Both the position numbers and the translations under genes were made by a program. 64,000 nt of DNA from Heliomarina baculiformis (GTDB taxonomy: Bacteria; Pseudomonadota; Alphaproteobacteria; Rhodobacterales; Rhodobacteraceae): NCBI RefSeq assembly GCF_019966545.1, contig NZ_JAIMIC010000010.1, positions 1-64,000 on the forward strand, written 5' to 3'. Shown here one piece after another: positions 1-8,308 of the stretch. Every line of letters starts with the position of its first letter. The stretch's first letter is position 1. The notes below the pieces were generated by a model. It was not told where the DNA came from and searched no databases. It worked only from the letters and a program-made list of their open reading frames with translations.

Positions 1-76
1 ACTCTATGATCCAACCGAATGCTGGAACTACTTCAAGGCTGCCGGGTATGCCTCAAGTTAATTTAGAAACGCTTTA
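1..76 (+). mobile_element. Right-hand end of an IS630-type insertion sequence (partial)
   Basis: The window opens inside an insertion sequence. Its transposase reading frame stops at 59-61, and about 15 bases later the sequence changes abruptly to the coding sequence of an MBL-fold gene read on the other strand. The likely element boundary is the TA at 75-76, since IS630/Tc1-type elements insert at and duplicate TA. The other end lies outside the window, so terminal inverted repeats could not be compared. The family call comes only from the transposase tail. Confidence 0.6.
2..61 (+). CDS. C-terminal tail of IS630-family transposase (partial)
   Basis: Only the last 19 codons are inside the window. 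The tail reads LYDPTECWNYFKAAGYASS and then stops. The pattern of an acidic residue and Cys followed by NYF, two or three residues and AGY is the usual end of IS630-family (DDE superfamily) transposases. The catalytic residues lie upstream of the window. The gene points toward the interrupted MBL-fold gene. Confidence 0.6.
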   Translation, partial: LYDPTECWNYFKAAGYASS

Positions 77-317
77 GAATTCCGGCCGGGTTGCCTCCCA
101 GATTCTCGACAATTGCTTCGAAATGTGCACTGTCTTCTGCTGCACCCGGATCGAGAATGAACCGACCGTCAGGTGTATCAATGATGTCGCTGTTCGTCCC
201 GTGATAGGTCATCTTCCCTGGATTGCTCGCAACGATCCTCAGGATTCCCTCGGCCACCTGTTCTGCACGCGCGCGACACGGTTCCGGCTCTGTGTGAAAC
301 ATGCTGCGTTTTGTCAT
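63..317 (-). pseudogene. MBL-fold metallo-hydrolase, truncated by the IS630-type element
   Basis: The 84-residue product matches the N-terminal part of metallo-beta-lactamase-fold hydrolases: a first strand, the NPGKMTYHGTNS segment, a DTPDG..ILDPG strand-turn and a helix ending in GGNPAGIL. In the family the next residues are the zinc-binding HxHxDH motif. Here the frame instead runs KRF and stops in the insertion-sequence end at 63-74, so no metal site can be made. The start at 317 (MTKRSMF) fits the usual N-terminus better than the in-frame start at 446. I infer loss of function by transposon insertion; the missing 3' part would lie beyond the element. Confidence 0.7.
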
Positions 318-407
318 TGAATACGACCACTTTCTGACAGTGAAAAGTCTGGGACTTGCAAAGCCGCCGTTTGCTTTTGCATAGCTTTGGAAGCCTCGGG
401 CTGGCGT

Positions 408-433
408 CCAGCGCCGGTCAGAACCGGCGCTGG
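408..433 (-). terminator. Strong hairpin downstream of bioY
   Basis: A perfect 11-bp inverted repeat (408-418 with 423-433) encloses a 4-base loop (CAGA). It begins 24 bases past the bioY stop codon on the minus strand, where a transcript end is expected. There is no run of T after it on either strand, so it may be an RNA-stabilising hairpin or a Rho-dependent end instead of a classical intrinsic terminator. Confidence 0.5.
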
Positions 434-456
434 AACAAGGCAACAAAGCCCAGCAG

Positions 457-1023
457 TCAAGCGTGACCCCGATTATGGAAACCTGTATACAGCACTACAG
501 CAATTGCTGCCTTCGTCAGGTCTCCAAGCAGGAACGGGTAAAGCCCGGCGTTCAGCAATTTTTCGCCATAGCCGACAAAGCCACCCAACCAGAATAGCCC
601 TGCGCAATACATAAGTATCGAACCGGAGAGGACCGCTACAGATGCTCTGATTGAAGGCGGAAGCCCTGCCAGCTTTTGAACCATCCATCCTGCAGCCGCC
701 GCCGCGAGCGCAAACCCAATCAAGAATCCGCCAGTGGGACCCGCAAAATAGGCCAGACCCGCCGGTGCGGGAGGCGTGCCAGCAAAAACCGGCAGGCCAA
801 ACAGACCTTCCAGAAGGTATGCAACAACAACTAGACTACTGCGCACCGGCCCCAGGAAAAGGCCGAGACCCAACACCACCAGGGTTTGTGTTGACATCGG
901 TACCGGGTAGAACGGCACCGCGATTTTGGCGGATAGTGTCAGAAGTATTGTGCCGATGAGTATTATTGAGATCTCTCGGGTCAGTCTTGCGAATGGTTGG
1001 CGTTGAGTGGCTTCCAAATTCAT
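457..1023 (-). CDS. bioY: BioY biotin transporter (S component)
   Basis: The 188-residue membrane protein is the substrate-binding component of a biotin ECF-type importer; alphaproteobacterial BioY proteins can work with BioMN or alone. Visible features are about six hydrophobic segments, the family motif VPMSTQTL in the first loop, YLLEGLFGLPVFA and the GPTGGFLIGF signature. The start at 1023 (MNLEATQ) is preferred over the in-frame start at 1161, which would lie inside the preceding gene; an AGGA lies upstream. No bioM or bioN is seen nearby. The gene follows the acyl-CoA dehydrogenase stop by 49 bases on the same strand, so it is probably the last gene of the carboxylase operon, supplying the cofactor for the biotin enzymes here. 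Confidence 0.9.
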   Translation of the reverse strand: MNLEATQRQPFARLTREISIILIGTILLTLSAKIAVPFYPVPMSTQTLVVLGLGLFLGPVRSSLVVVAYLLEGLFGLPVFAGTPPAPAGLAYFAGPTGGFLIGFALAAAAAGWMVQKLAGLPPSIRASVAVLSGSILMYCAGLFWLGGFVGYGEKLLNAGLYPFLLGDLTKAAIAVVLYTGFHNRGHA

Positions 1024-1072
1024 CTGTTTCGTCCTTGTTTCTGTAGATCGTCGATTTGCCGGATGGGTAAGC

Positions 1073-2239
1073 TCACATGCGCTTGGCGACTTCTTCCAAC
1101 ATGACCTCGCTCGCCCCGCCGCCGATGGCCTGTACACGGGCATCGCGCGACATGCGTTCAACCGGGGTTTCGCGCATATAGCCCATGCCGCCGTGAAACT
1201 GGACGCAGTCGTAGAGCACGCGGTTTACCAGTTCGCCGCAATAGGCCTTGACCATCGAGACCTCCTTCACGCAATCGTGGCCCGCCGCGTCCAGACCTGC
1301 GGCATGATAGACCAGCTGCCGTCCCGCCGCGATCCTCGTCTGGCAGTCTGCCAGCCGCTGGCGCACCACCTGCTTTTCCCATAGAACACCGCCAAAGGCC
1401 TTGCGCTGCTTGACGTATTCCACTGTCATGTCCAGCGCGGATTGCGCTTCGGCACAGGCCATCGCACCCAGCACGATGCGTTCGTTCTGGAAGTTCTTCA
1501 TCACCGAATAGAAGCCGCGGTTGACCTCGCCCAAAACGTTTTCGGCCGGGATGCGGACATCTTCGAAGATCAGCTCGGCAGTGTCCGAGCACAGCCAGCC
1601 GGTCTTGTTCAGCGCCCGACCGACCGAAAAGCCCGGCGTACCCTTTTCGATCGCGAACATGGTGATCCCGCGGGAACCCTTTGCATCGGGATCGGTCTTG
1701 GCACCGACAAAGTAGAGGTCGCCATGCACGCCGTTTGTGATGAACATCTTGGTGCCGTTCAGCACCCAGTCCGACCCGTCCTGCACCGCGCGGGTACGCA
1801 TGCCAGCCACGTCCGATCCTGCGCCCGGTTCAGTCACGGCCACGGCGGTGATCTTTTCGCCCGATACGATCGATGGCATCCAGCGCGCCTTCTGTTCCGG
1901 CGTGCCGGCATTTTCCAGATGCGGCGAGGCCATATCGGTATGGACCAGTACCGTGGCCGAGAACCCGCCGAAGGTAGACCGCCCAACCTCTTCGGCCAGT
2001 ACCACGCTGGACACCACGTCCAGCCCCGCACCCCCATATTGTTTGTCATAGCGCATCCCCAGCACGCCGAGATCGCCCATCCGGCGCAGCACGTCACGGG
2101 GCACCATGCCCTCCTCTTCCCAGGGCTCCGCCTTAGCGGTCACTTCGGTTTCAATGAACCGGCGCAGCTGGTCGCGGATCATGTTGAGGTCTTCGTTGAA
2201 CGGGCCGGTGGCCGCGGTGATGGTGTCTTGTCTGGTCAT
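1073..2239 (-). CDS. Acyl-CoA dehydrogenase (long/branched-chain type)
   Basis: This 388-residue FAD enzyme should introduce the 2,3 double bond into an acyl-CoA. It shows the flavin/substrate motif TEPGAGSD at about 136-143, NGTKMFITNG, and a C-terminal MGYMRETPVERMSRDAR stretch. The usual catalytic Glu of the YEGT motif is replaced (IGGGASEV). A Glu in FQNERIVLG (about residue 253) matches the base position used by long-chain and isovaleryl-CoA dehydrogenases. The ATG at 2239 overlaps the stop of the carboxylase alpha gene (ATGA) and has GGAGG upstream. In this operon it plausibly makes the 2-enoyl-CoA that the carboxylase uses. Confidence 0.87.
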   Translation of the reverse strand: MTRQDTITAATGPFNEDLNMIRDQLRRFIETEVTAKAEPWEEEGMVPRDVLRRMGDLGVLGMRYDKQYGGAGLDVVSSVVLAEEVGRSTFGGFSATVLVHTDMASPHLENAGTPEQKARWMPSIVSGEKITAVAVTEPGAGSDVAGMRTRAVQDGSDWVLNGTKMFITNGVHGDLYFVGAKTDPDAKGSRGITMFAIEKGTPGFSVGRALNKTGWLCSDTAELIFEDVRIPAENVLGEVNRGFYSVMKNFQNERIVLGAMACAEAQSALDMTVEYVKQRKAFGGVLWEKQVVRQRLADCQTRIAAGRQLVYHAAGLDAAGHDCVKEVSMVKAYCGELVNRVLYDCVQFHGGMGYMRETPVERMSRDARVQAIGGGASEVMLEEVAKRM

Positions 2240-4251
2240 GTGTTTTCCTCCGGGTCGAGTTTGATAAGTGGGGCGTGCCCGGCGACCGTATCGCCTGGTG
2301 CACAATAGATTTCTGTCACCACGCCCGCGACCGGCGCGGGCAGGCTTTGCAAGAGCTTCATGGCCTCCAGCACCACCAGCGTGTCACCGGCTTCGACGCG
2401 GTCGCCGAGCGCGACACGTACCTCGGCAACGGCGCCGGGCATGGGCGCCGACAACATGTCAGCGCCGCCAGATCCGCCGGTGGCACGTTGCAGATGCTGA
2501 TCTTCCAGCGTACGCAGGTCTGTCGCAGTCATTCCGGCAGGGGTTTGCAGGTGCACCCGCCAGTGACCCGGCGCGCGCACGACATGGGCGATGCGCGAAA
2601 ACGGAACGCCGTCGATGCGTCCGCTCAGACGGTCTCCGGTCAAGGTGACTGTTTCGGTTGTGATGTTCTGGCCGTCTGGCAATTTGGCGGTTAGCCCCGC
2701 TCCGGCTTGGGTCACGCGGATCGGATCTTCCTCGGATGCGCTCCAATAGAACGCAGCGCCGGGCAGTCCCGCAGGGGCCGTGAGCCGCCAAGATCCAAGG
2801 CTGTCCCAAGGCGATGCGCCTGCCGGAGTGAGGTGCAGATGCAGCGCCATGGCGGCGAGGCCCGCGTCCTCGGCTTTGGGCGTCGGTTCTGCCCAGCCAT
2901 CCGGGAACAACTCGGCAAGGCCCGAGGTATGATGCTGGAAGGCATGAAAATCAGGATGGTTCAACAGCGCCCGCTGATAAGACAGGTTCAACCCGACGCC
3001 GCCCACCACAAAGGCATCAATCGCAGCAATGGCCTGACGGATTGCCCCCGCCCTGTCCGGCGCATGGGTGATCAATTTGGCCAACATCGAATCGTAATGG
3101 TGGCTGACGATTGACCCAGCCGCGACGCCGCTATCGAGCCGCATGCCAGCAGGCGGCGCCCAAAGGGTGATCTTGCCGGTTTCGGGGCGGAAATTCTCGG
3201 CGGGGTTCTCGGCGGCGATGCGCACTTCGATGGCGTGGCCGTTAAACTGCACATCCGATTGCGCCAATGTCAGGGTCTCGCCCCGCGCGATACGCAACTG
3301 CCATTCGACCAGATCAATGCCGGTGATGGCCTCGGTCACCGGATGTTCCACCTGAAGGCGGGTGTTCATCTCAAGGAAGTAATACTCGCAGCGCTCGGAG
3401 TCATAAAGATACTCAACCGTCCCAGCGGACCGATAACCTATCGCCTGCGCCAGTCGCACAGATGCTGCGCGCATTTCGTCGCGAAGGGCCTCGGGAAGAT
3501 CGGCAGCAGGGGCTTCTTCGATCAGCTTCTGATGATTGCGTTGAAGCGAACAGTCGCGGTCACCGAGGTGCAGGACATTGCCATGGCTGTCGCCGAACAC
3601 TTGCACTTCGACATGCCGCGCACGAGGCGCGTAGCGCTCAAGGAACACTGCGGGATCGCCGAAGGCACCTTGCGCTTCGGCCCGGGCAGATGCGATTGCT
3701 TCAGACGCGCCGCTCAGATCAGAAACAAGCCGCATGCCGCGCCCGCCCCCACCGGCGCTGGCCTTAACCAGAAACGGGGTGCCAAGCATGCGCGCCTCTT
3801 CCAGCAATCGTGCGTCGGACTGATCTTCGCCGCGATAGCCGGGCAGCACAGGAACTCCCGCATCCTCGGCGGCGGCCTTGGCTTCGATCTTGCTTCCCAT
3901 CCGTGCGATTGCAGCGGCAGAAGGCCCGATGAACACAAGGCCCGCCGCCTCGACCGCTGCGGCGAAACCGGAATTTTCCGACAAGAAGCCATAGCCCGGA
4001 TGCACTGCCCCTGAGCCGGTCGCGCGCGCGGCGTCCAGAATGGCCTCGACGTTCAGGTAGCTGTCCGCAGGCGCGGCCCCGCCGATACAGACGGCGTGAT
4101 CGGCCTCCGCCACGAAGGGCGCTTCGCGGTCTGCATCCGAAAACACTGCCACGCTTTCCAATCCCAGCTTGCGGCACCCGCGCTGGATGCGCCGGGCAAT
4201 CTCGCCCCGGTTGGCGATCAGAACGCGGGCGAAGCTCATTTCACCCGCCAT
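2236..4251 (-). CDS. Acyl-CoA carboxylase alpha subunit (biotin carboxylase plus biotin carrier)
   Basis: This 671-residue protein carboxylates its own biotin with ATP and bicarbonate and hands the group to the beta subunit. The N-terminal LIANRGEIARR, the ATP-grasp loop AGGGGRGM (about 165-175), EMNTRLQVEHPVTE and the C-terminal VLEAMKL biotinylation site (Lys about 632) are all intact. Length and order match MccA/LiuD-, AtuF- and PccA-type alpha subunits. ATG 4251 has AAGGA at good spacing; an alternative ATG at 4239 forms an ATGA overlap with the hydratase stop. Substrate specificity resides in the beta subunit, so the substrate is not decided by this gene. Confidence 0.93.
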   Translation of the reverse strand: MAGEMSFARVLIANRGEIARRIQRGCRKLGLESVAVFSDADREAPFVAEADHAVCIGGAAPADSYLNVEAILDAARATGSGAVHPGYGFLSENSGFAAAVEAAGLVFIGPSAAAIARMGSKIEAKAAAEDAGVPVLPGYRGEDQSDARLLEEARMLGTPFLVKASAGGGGRGMRLVSDLSGASEAIASARAEAQGAFGDPAVFLERYAPRARHVEVQVFGDSHGNVLHLGDRDCSLQRNHQKLIEEAPAADLPEALRDEMRAASVRLAQAIGYRSAGTVEYLYDSERCEYYFLEMNTRLQVEHPVTEAITGIDLVEWQLRIARGETLTLAQSDVQFNGHAIEVRIAAENPAENFRPETGKITLWAPPAGMRLDSGVAAGSIVSHHYDSMLAKLITHAPDRAGAIRQAIAAIDAFVVGGVGLNLSYQRALLNHPDFHAFQHHTSGLAELFPDGWAEPTPKAEDAGLAAMALHLHLTPAGASPWDSLGSWRLTAPAGLPGAAFYWSASEEDPIRVTQAGAGLTAKLPDGQNITTETVTLTGDRLSGRIDGVPFSRIAHVVRAPGHWRVHLQTPAGMTATDLRTLEDQHLQRATGGSGGADMLSAPMPGAVAEVRVALGDRVEAGDTLVVLEAMKLLQSLPAPVAGVVTEIYCAPGDTVAGHAPLIKLDPEENT

Positions 4252-5030
4252 GACGGAATGTCCTTGTCAATGAAGCTATTGATGCCCTCGATACCTTCCT
4301 CAGTCTCCCACGCATCGGCTAGCCGGTCGGCGGTGTAGATCATATTGGTCTCCAGATCGTGCGATGCGACATAGGCGATCAGCGCCTTGGTATCGGCCAC
4401 TGCACCCGGCGCAGCCTGAAGGTGATCGTGCACCACACGGTCCACCACGGCGTCCAGACCGTCGGGCGCGACAACTTCCGTCAATAGTCCAATCCTCTCG
4501 GCGCGGGCCGTGTCGAACAACGCGCCCGACAGCATGGTTTCACGCGAATGCACCTTGCCGATGCGGGCCACCACGTAAGGCGATATATTCGCGGGCAGCA
4601 GGCCCAGTTTGACCTCGGTTAGACCGAAGCGCGCGCCTTCGGCACCGACGGTGTAGTCGCAGACGGAGATCATACCGACACCGCCACCATAGGCTGGGCC
4701 GTTGATCCGCCCGATCAAGGGCTTGGGCAGCGTGTCAAGACGGCGCAAAAGCCGTGCCAAGGTAGCGCTTTGTTCGACCCGCTCGGCGCGGCTTTTCTCG
4801 ACATTCGAAGCGAACCAGTTGAAATCGCCGCCTGCACAGAAGCTTTTTCCTATGCCGGTCAGGACCACGATCCGCACACTTTCATCCGCGGCCAACTTCT
4901 GGGCCGCGTCGTAAAGCTCGGCGATCAGCGTGCCGTTCAGCGCGTTGTGCTTGTCCGGGCGGTTGAGCGCGACAGTGGCAACTCCTCGCGCATCGGTTTC
5001 GACAAGGATGGTTTGATAAGTGGTCGACAT
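4236..5030 (-). CDS. LiuC-like enoyl-CoA hydratase (3-methylglutaconyl-CoA hydratase type)
   Basis: This 264-residue crotonase probably hydrates the carboxylated 3-methylglutaconyl-type product of the neighbouring carboxylase. It has the oxyanion motif CAGGD (65-69) and GGGVG (115-119). The first catalytic Glu of classical hydratases is Gly here, and the second is kept in LTEVKLGLLPANISPYV (Glu 139). That combination with the ISPYV sequence is typical of LiuC-type and related hydratases. The gene sits between the carboxylase beta and alpha genes, as in liu operons, which supports the role. The exact chain on the substrate is unknown. Confidence 0.85.
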   Translation of the reverse strand: MSTTYQTILVETDARGVATVALNRPDKHNALNGTLIAELYDAAQKLAADESVRIVVLTGIGKSFCAGGDFNWFASNVEKSRAERVEQSATLARLLRRLDTLPKPLIGRINGPAYGGGVGMISVCDYTVGAEGARFGLTEVKLGLLPANISPYVVARIGKVHSRETMLSGALFDTARAERIGLLTEVVAPDGLDAVVDRVVHDHLQAAPGAVADTKALIAYVASHDLETNMIYTADRLADAWETEEGIEGINSFIDKDIPSWRVK

Positions 5031-5040
5031 GGCGTCGGCC

Positions 5041-6639
5041 TCACATTCTGAAAACAGGCGTATGACGACCGACTTCGGGCACCGACGTCACAATGGCCAG
5101 ACACAGGCCAAGGATATCGCGGGTTTGCGCGGGTTCGATCAGCCCGTCATCCCAAAGCCGCGAGGTGGCATAATAGGGATCGGATTGTTCACCATACTGG
5201 GCGCGCACCTGCTCTTCGATCAGCTTCATGTCGGCCTCCATTTTGTCTGGGTCACCCCCCTTCTGGCGGCGCAGTTCCAGCATCACATTGGTGGCGATGT
5301 CGGCGGACATGGTAGCCAATTCTGCCGTTGGCCAGGCAAAGAGAAAATTCGGAGCGAAACCCCGTCCACACATGCCGTAATTTCCCGCCCCGTATGAGCC
5401 CCCCAGCAAAACCGACAGGCGCGGCACCTTGGCCACCGACATGGCATAGACCAGCTTGGCACTGTCTTTGGCGATACCACCGCGTTCGGCGTCGGTGCCG
5501 ACCATGAAACCGGAAATGTTGTGCAGGAAAACAAGCGGGATGTTCCGCTGATCGCACATGGATACGAATTGCGCGCCCTTGAGCGAGCTTTCGGACAGAA
5601 GCGCCCCGTTGTTGGCCAGAATACCCACGCGATAGCCGTGGATCCGTGCCGTGCCGCAAACCAATGTTTCACCCCATCCGGGCTTGAACTCGCGGAATTC
5701 GCCGGCGTCGATCATGCGCAGCAGAACCTCGCGCATGTCGTAGGGCTCCTTGCGGTCGGCGCTGATGACGCCAAGCAGCTCGGACGGATCACGCGCAGGC
5801 GGCTGGGGCACCTCGTCTGCCTGAATCGGGCGCGACTGACCAAGCTCGGCCACAATGTCGCGCATCAGTGCGAGCGCGTGGTGCTCGTCCTCGGCCAGGT
5901 GGTCGGATACGCCGGAGACACGCGAATGCATCTCGGCCCCGCCCAGCGTTTCGCCATCGACCTCTTCGTTGATCGCCACCTTGACAATCGACGGCCCGCC
6001 CAGATGGATGCGCGCGTTGCCGCGCACCATGATGACCTCGTCCGACAGGGCGGGAATATAGGCCCCGCCCGCCGTGCAGCCGCCGAACACGGCCGAGATC
6101 TGCGGAAGACCGCTGGCCGACATGTTGGTCTGGCGATAGAAGGAATTGCCGAAATGGCGAGCATCGGGGAAGACCCTGTCCTGTTCAGGCAGATAGGCCC
6201 CGCCGCAGTCCACCAGATAGAGGCAGGGCAACCGGTTTTCCGCCGCGATTTCCTGGGCGCGAATGTGTTTCTGCACGGTTTCGTGATAGAAAGAACCACC
6301 CTTCACTGTCGGATCGTTGGCGATCACAACGCAGGGCAGCCCGTGGACGATCCCAATACCGGTCACGATCCCCGCACCGGGCACCTCGCCTCCGTATTGA
6401 CCGTAGGCGGCAAGCGACGACAGCTCAAGAAACGCAGTGCCCGGATCCACCAGCAGGTTGATCCGTTCGCGAACCAACAGCTTGCTGCGCTTGCGATGCC
6501 GCGCGACCATGTCGGGACGGCCGCCAGCCGTTGCTTCGGCGATCCGCGCGCGCAGCGTTTCGACGCGCTCGCTTTGTGCGGCGTGGTTGAGGGTGTAGGT
6601 CTCTGATGCGGTCAGCACCGCTGTTTCAAGACGTGCCAT
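5041..6639 (-). CDS. Acyl-CoA carboxylase beta subunit (carboxyltransferase), first copy
   Basis: This 532-residue carboxyltransferase moves CO2 from carboxybiotin to an acyl-CoA. It has both crotonase-fold halves, with the acyl-CoA-side motif GGAYIPALSDE, the LGGAEMHSRVSGVSDH segment and the biotin-side GSYGAGNYGMCGRGF. It resembles methylcrotonyl-CoA carboxylase beta (MccB/LiuB) more than propionyl-CoA carboxylase beta. ATG 6639 is chosen because the in-frame start at 6708 would run into the tetR gene; tetR ends four bases upstream. Because three such genes lie in this window, I do not assign it firmly to leucine catabolism. Confidence 0.9.
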   Translation of the reverse strand: MARLETAVLTASETYTLNHAAQSERVETLRARIAEATAGGRPDMVARHRKRSKLLVRERINLLVDPGTAFLELSSLAAYGQYGGEVPGAGIVTGIGIVHGLPCVVIANDPTVKGGSFYHETVQKHIRAQEIAAENRLPCLYLVDCGGAYLPEQDRVFPDARHFGNSFYRQTNMSASGLPQISAVFGGCTAGGAYIPALSDEVIMVRGNARIHLGGPSIVKVAINEEVDGETLGGAEMHSRVSGVSDHLAEDEHHALALMRDIVAELGQSRPIQADEVPQPPARDPSELLGVISADRKEPYDMREVLLRMIDAGEFREFKPGWGETLVCGTARIHGYRVGILANNGALLSESSLKGAQFVSMCDQRNIPLVFLHNISGFMVGTDAERGGIAKDSAKLVYAMSVAKVPRLSVLLGGSYGAGNYGMCGRGFAPNFLFAWPTAELATMSADIATNVMLELRRQKGGDPDKMEADMKLIEEQVRAQYGEQSDPYYATSRLWDDGLIEPAQTRDILGLCLAIVTSVPEVGRHTPVFRM

Positions 6640-6643
6640 GAAG

Positions 6644-7273
6644 TCAGGTATCCTGTCTTTGGAGTATCCCGTTGAGGAACACATCGGCATAGGTGTGTGA
6701 CAACGCATCGGCGCTACCGCGGTCCGGGTCGAACCAATCGAGCGTGGCGTTCAATGTACCGATCAGCATCAGGCGCAGGCGGCGGATATCGACGTCTTGC
6801 TTCAGCGTGCCGTCTTTCTTAAGCTGGGACAGAAGACTGTCCCACTCGGCCTCATAGGCCCGTCGCGTGGGCAAGTTGGCATCCCGCACGGATTGCGGCA
6901 CCTGCCCGAAAATACGCACATTCGCCGACGTATAATCGCTCACATCAAGAAGCGCGCGCAGATGCGCCCGGATCGCGGCGCGCAGTACCGTTTCGCCGTC
7001 GGTATCGGCTGGCAGATCGGTGATGGCGTCTCTCATGCTCGCGTGAACGACTCGAATCCCTGCATCAAGAACGGCCACGACGATCTCGTCCTTGGAACCG
7101 AAATGATAGTATATGCTACCCGCCTTGATCCCGGCGGCCTCGGCAATTTTTCGGAGCGAAACGGACCCGTAGCCTTGTTCGCGGAAAAGCCGCGCGGCAA
7201 TGTCGAGCACCCCGTCCCGTCCGACTGCGCTGCGCGATGTCTCGTTGACTTTGCTTGCCGTGTTTTGTGCCAT
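6644..7273 (-). CDS. TetR-family repressor
   Basis: This 209-residue one-component regulator has an N-terminal helix-turn-helix with the recognition region KAGSIYYHFGSKDEIV. Its ligand domain contains SDYTSANVR and LNATLDWFDP. Those signatures recur in both halves of the tandem TetR protein at 21828-23159, so the two proteins form one subfamily, plausibly sensing related acyl-CoA ligands. It is the first gene of the carboxylase/bioY operon, with only four bases to the next gene. A palindrome of the window-wide operator type lies 26-43 bases upstream of its start, so it is probably autoregulated. Confidence 0.87.
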   Translation of the reverse strand: MAQNTASKVNETSRSAVGRDGVLDIAARLFREQGYGSVSLRKIAEAAGIKAGSIYYHFGSKDEIVVAVLDAGIRVVHASMRDAITDLPADTDGETVLRAAIRAHLRALLDVSDYTSANVRIFGQVPQSVRDANLPTRRAYEAEWDSLLSQLKKDGTLKQDVDIRRLRLMLIGTLNATLDWFDPDRGSADALSHTYADVFLNGILQRQDT

Positions 7274-7298
7274 AGATCTTCGTTTCGCCCCAACGTCT

Positions 7299-7316
7299 AA
7301 CTAACGACCGTTAGGT
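7299..7316 (-). promoter_or_regulatory. Variant TetR operator at the tetR-carboxylase-bioY promoter
   Basis: The core CTAACG-AC-CGTTAG (7301-7314) is a perfect 6+6 inverted repeat with the same half-site and 2-base spacing as the TCTAACA-N2-TGTTAGA sites elsewhere, but with G/C instead of A/T next to the centre. On the minus strand TTGCGT (7322-7327) and TTAGTT (7299-7304), 17 bases apart, could be the -35 and -10 boxes, so the palindrome would lie between them. Confidence 0.6.
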
Positions 7317-7417
7317 GAATAACGCAAGTGAGTCAATCGTCGTGATCGTGCCAGATTAGAGTTTGCGTGAAATTCCGCATGGGCGACCGCCATGAGGCCG
7401 CCCAGACATTAATGTGC

Positions 7418-7448
7418 TTGCCTGGACCCCGTCATCGGGTCCGGGCAA
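7418..7448 (-). terminator. Hairpin downstream of the thiolase-SDR operon
   Basis: GGACCC (7424-7429) pairs with GGGTCC (7437-7442), and the stem extends outward through TTGCC/GGCAA with one unpaired position, leaving a 7-base loop. It lies just beyond the SDR stop codon on the minus strand. No T tract follows. I see no gene between it and the upstream tetR promoter. Confidence 0.5.
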
Positions 7449-7453
7449 ATGCC

Positions 7454-8284
7454 TTAGATCACGAAGCCGCCACCGCAGATGATGTGCTGGCCCGAGATGA
7501 AGTTCGATTCGGGTGAGCAGAACAGATAGACAGCACCAGCAGCCTCTTCTGGAGTACCGACCCGACCCAGCGGGATCATGCGCTCCATCTGGGACAGAAG
7601 ATCAGGGTTGACGCCGACCTTGATCTCTTTTTCCTCGACCTTGATCGTGCTGTCACCGTCCGCGCTGCCCTCCGTCAGACGGGTGCGGATCGGGCCGAAG
7701 GCCACGGCATTGACGTTGACCTTGTAGCGGCCCCATTCCTTGGCCATCGTCCGGGTGACACCCAGTATGCCGGCCTTGGCGGCGGAATAGTTGATCTGCC
7801 CCGCGTTACCGCCAGTGCCGGCGATAGACGAAATGTTCACCACTTTGCGGAACACTTCCTTTCCGGCGGCGGCCTCTTCCTTGGCCTTGGCGCTGATTAC
7901 CGGCTGGGCGGCGCGCAGGATCTTGAAGGGCGCGGTCATGTGAACGTCGATGATCGCCTGCCACTGCTCGTCGGTCATCTTCTGAACGACGCTGTCCCAG
8001 GTGTAGCCGGCGTTGTTCACGATGATGTCGAGTCCTCCGAAGCTGTCGACGCCCGTCTTGATGAACCGTTCGGCAAAACCGTCTTCGGTCACGCTGCCGG
8101 CGCAGACCACCGCTTCGCCGCCAGCGGCGCGGATAGCTTCAGCGGCTTCATTGGCCGGGTCGGCGTCCAGATCGTTGACCACTACCCGGGCCCCTTCCGA
8201 GGCCAGTTTGAGTGCGATTTCGCGGCCAATGCCTCGGCCCGAACCCGAGACCAGGGCAACACGCCCGTCGAGTTTTCCAGTCAT
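7454..8284 (-). CDS. Short-chain dehydrogenase (3-hydroxyacyl-CoA dehydrogenase-like)
   Basis: This 276-residue classical SDR has the nucleotide motif GSGRGIG (14-20), NNAG (90-93), catalytic Ser at about 152, Tyr 166 and Lys 170 in YSAAK. Asp in VVNDLD after the second strand suggests NAD(H). It carries a longer insert before strand 5 than FabG-type enzymes, as in the SDR domain of peroxisomal multifunctional enzyme 2 relatives. Paired with the upstream thiolase, it most likely oxidises a 3-hydroxyacyl-CoA to the 3-keto form for thiolysis. The start has a good GGGAGG site. The substrate is not known. Confidence 0.82.
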   Translation of the reverse strand: MTGKLDGRVALVSGSGRGIGREIALKLASEGARVVVNDLDADPANEAAEAIRAAGGEAVVCAGSVTEDGFAERFIKTGVDSFGGLDIIVNNAGYTWDSVVQKMTDEQWQAIIDVHMTAPFKILRAAQPVISAKAKEEAAAGKEVFRKVVNISSIAGTGGNAGQINYSAAKAGILGVTRTMAKEWGRYKVNVNAVAFGPIRTRLTEGSADGDSTIKVEEKEIKVGVNPDLLSQMERMIPLGRVGTPEEAAGAVYLFCSPESNFISGQHIICGGGFVI

Positions 8285-8308
8285 ATTAATTCCTCCCGAA
8301 AGGCGCTA

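Noticed and set aside
1073-6639. Firm naming of the first module as the leucine operon liuABCD
   Set aside because: Gene content is similar, but a HMG-CoA lyase and LiuR-type MerR regulator are absent, a TetR is present, and two further carboxylases exist nearby; the substrate is left open.
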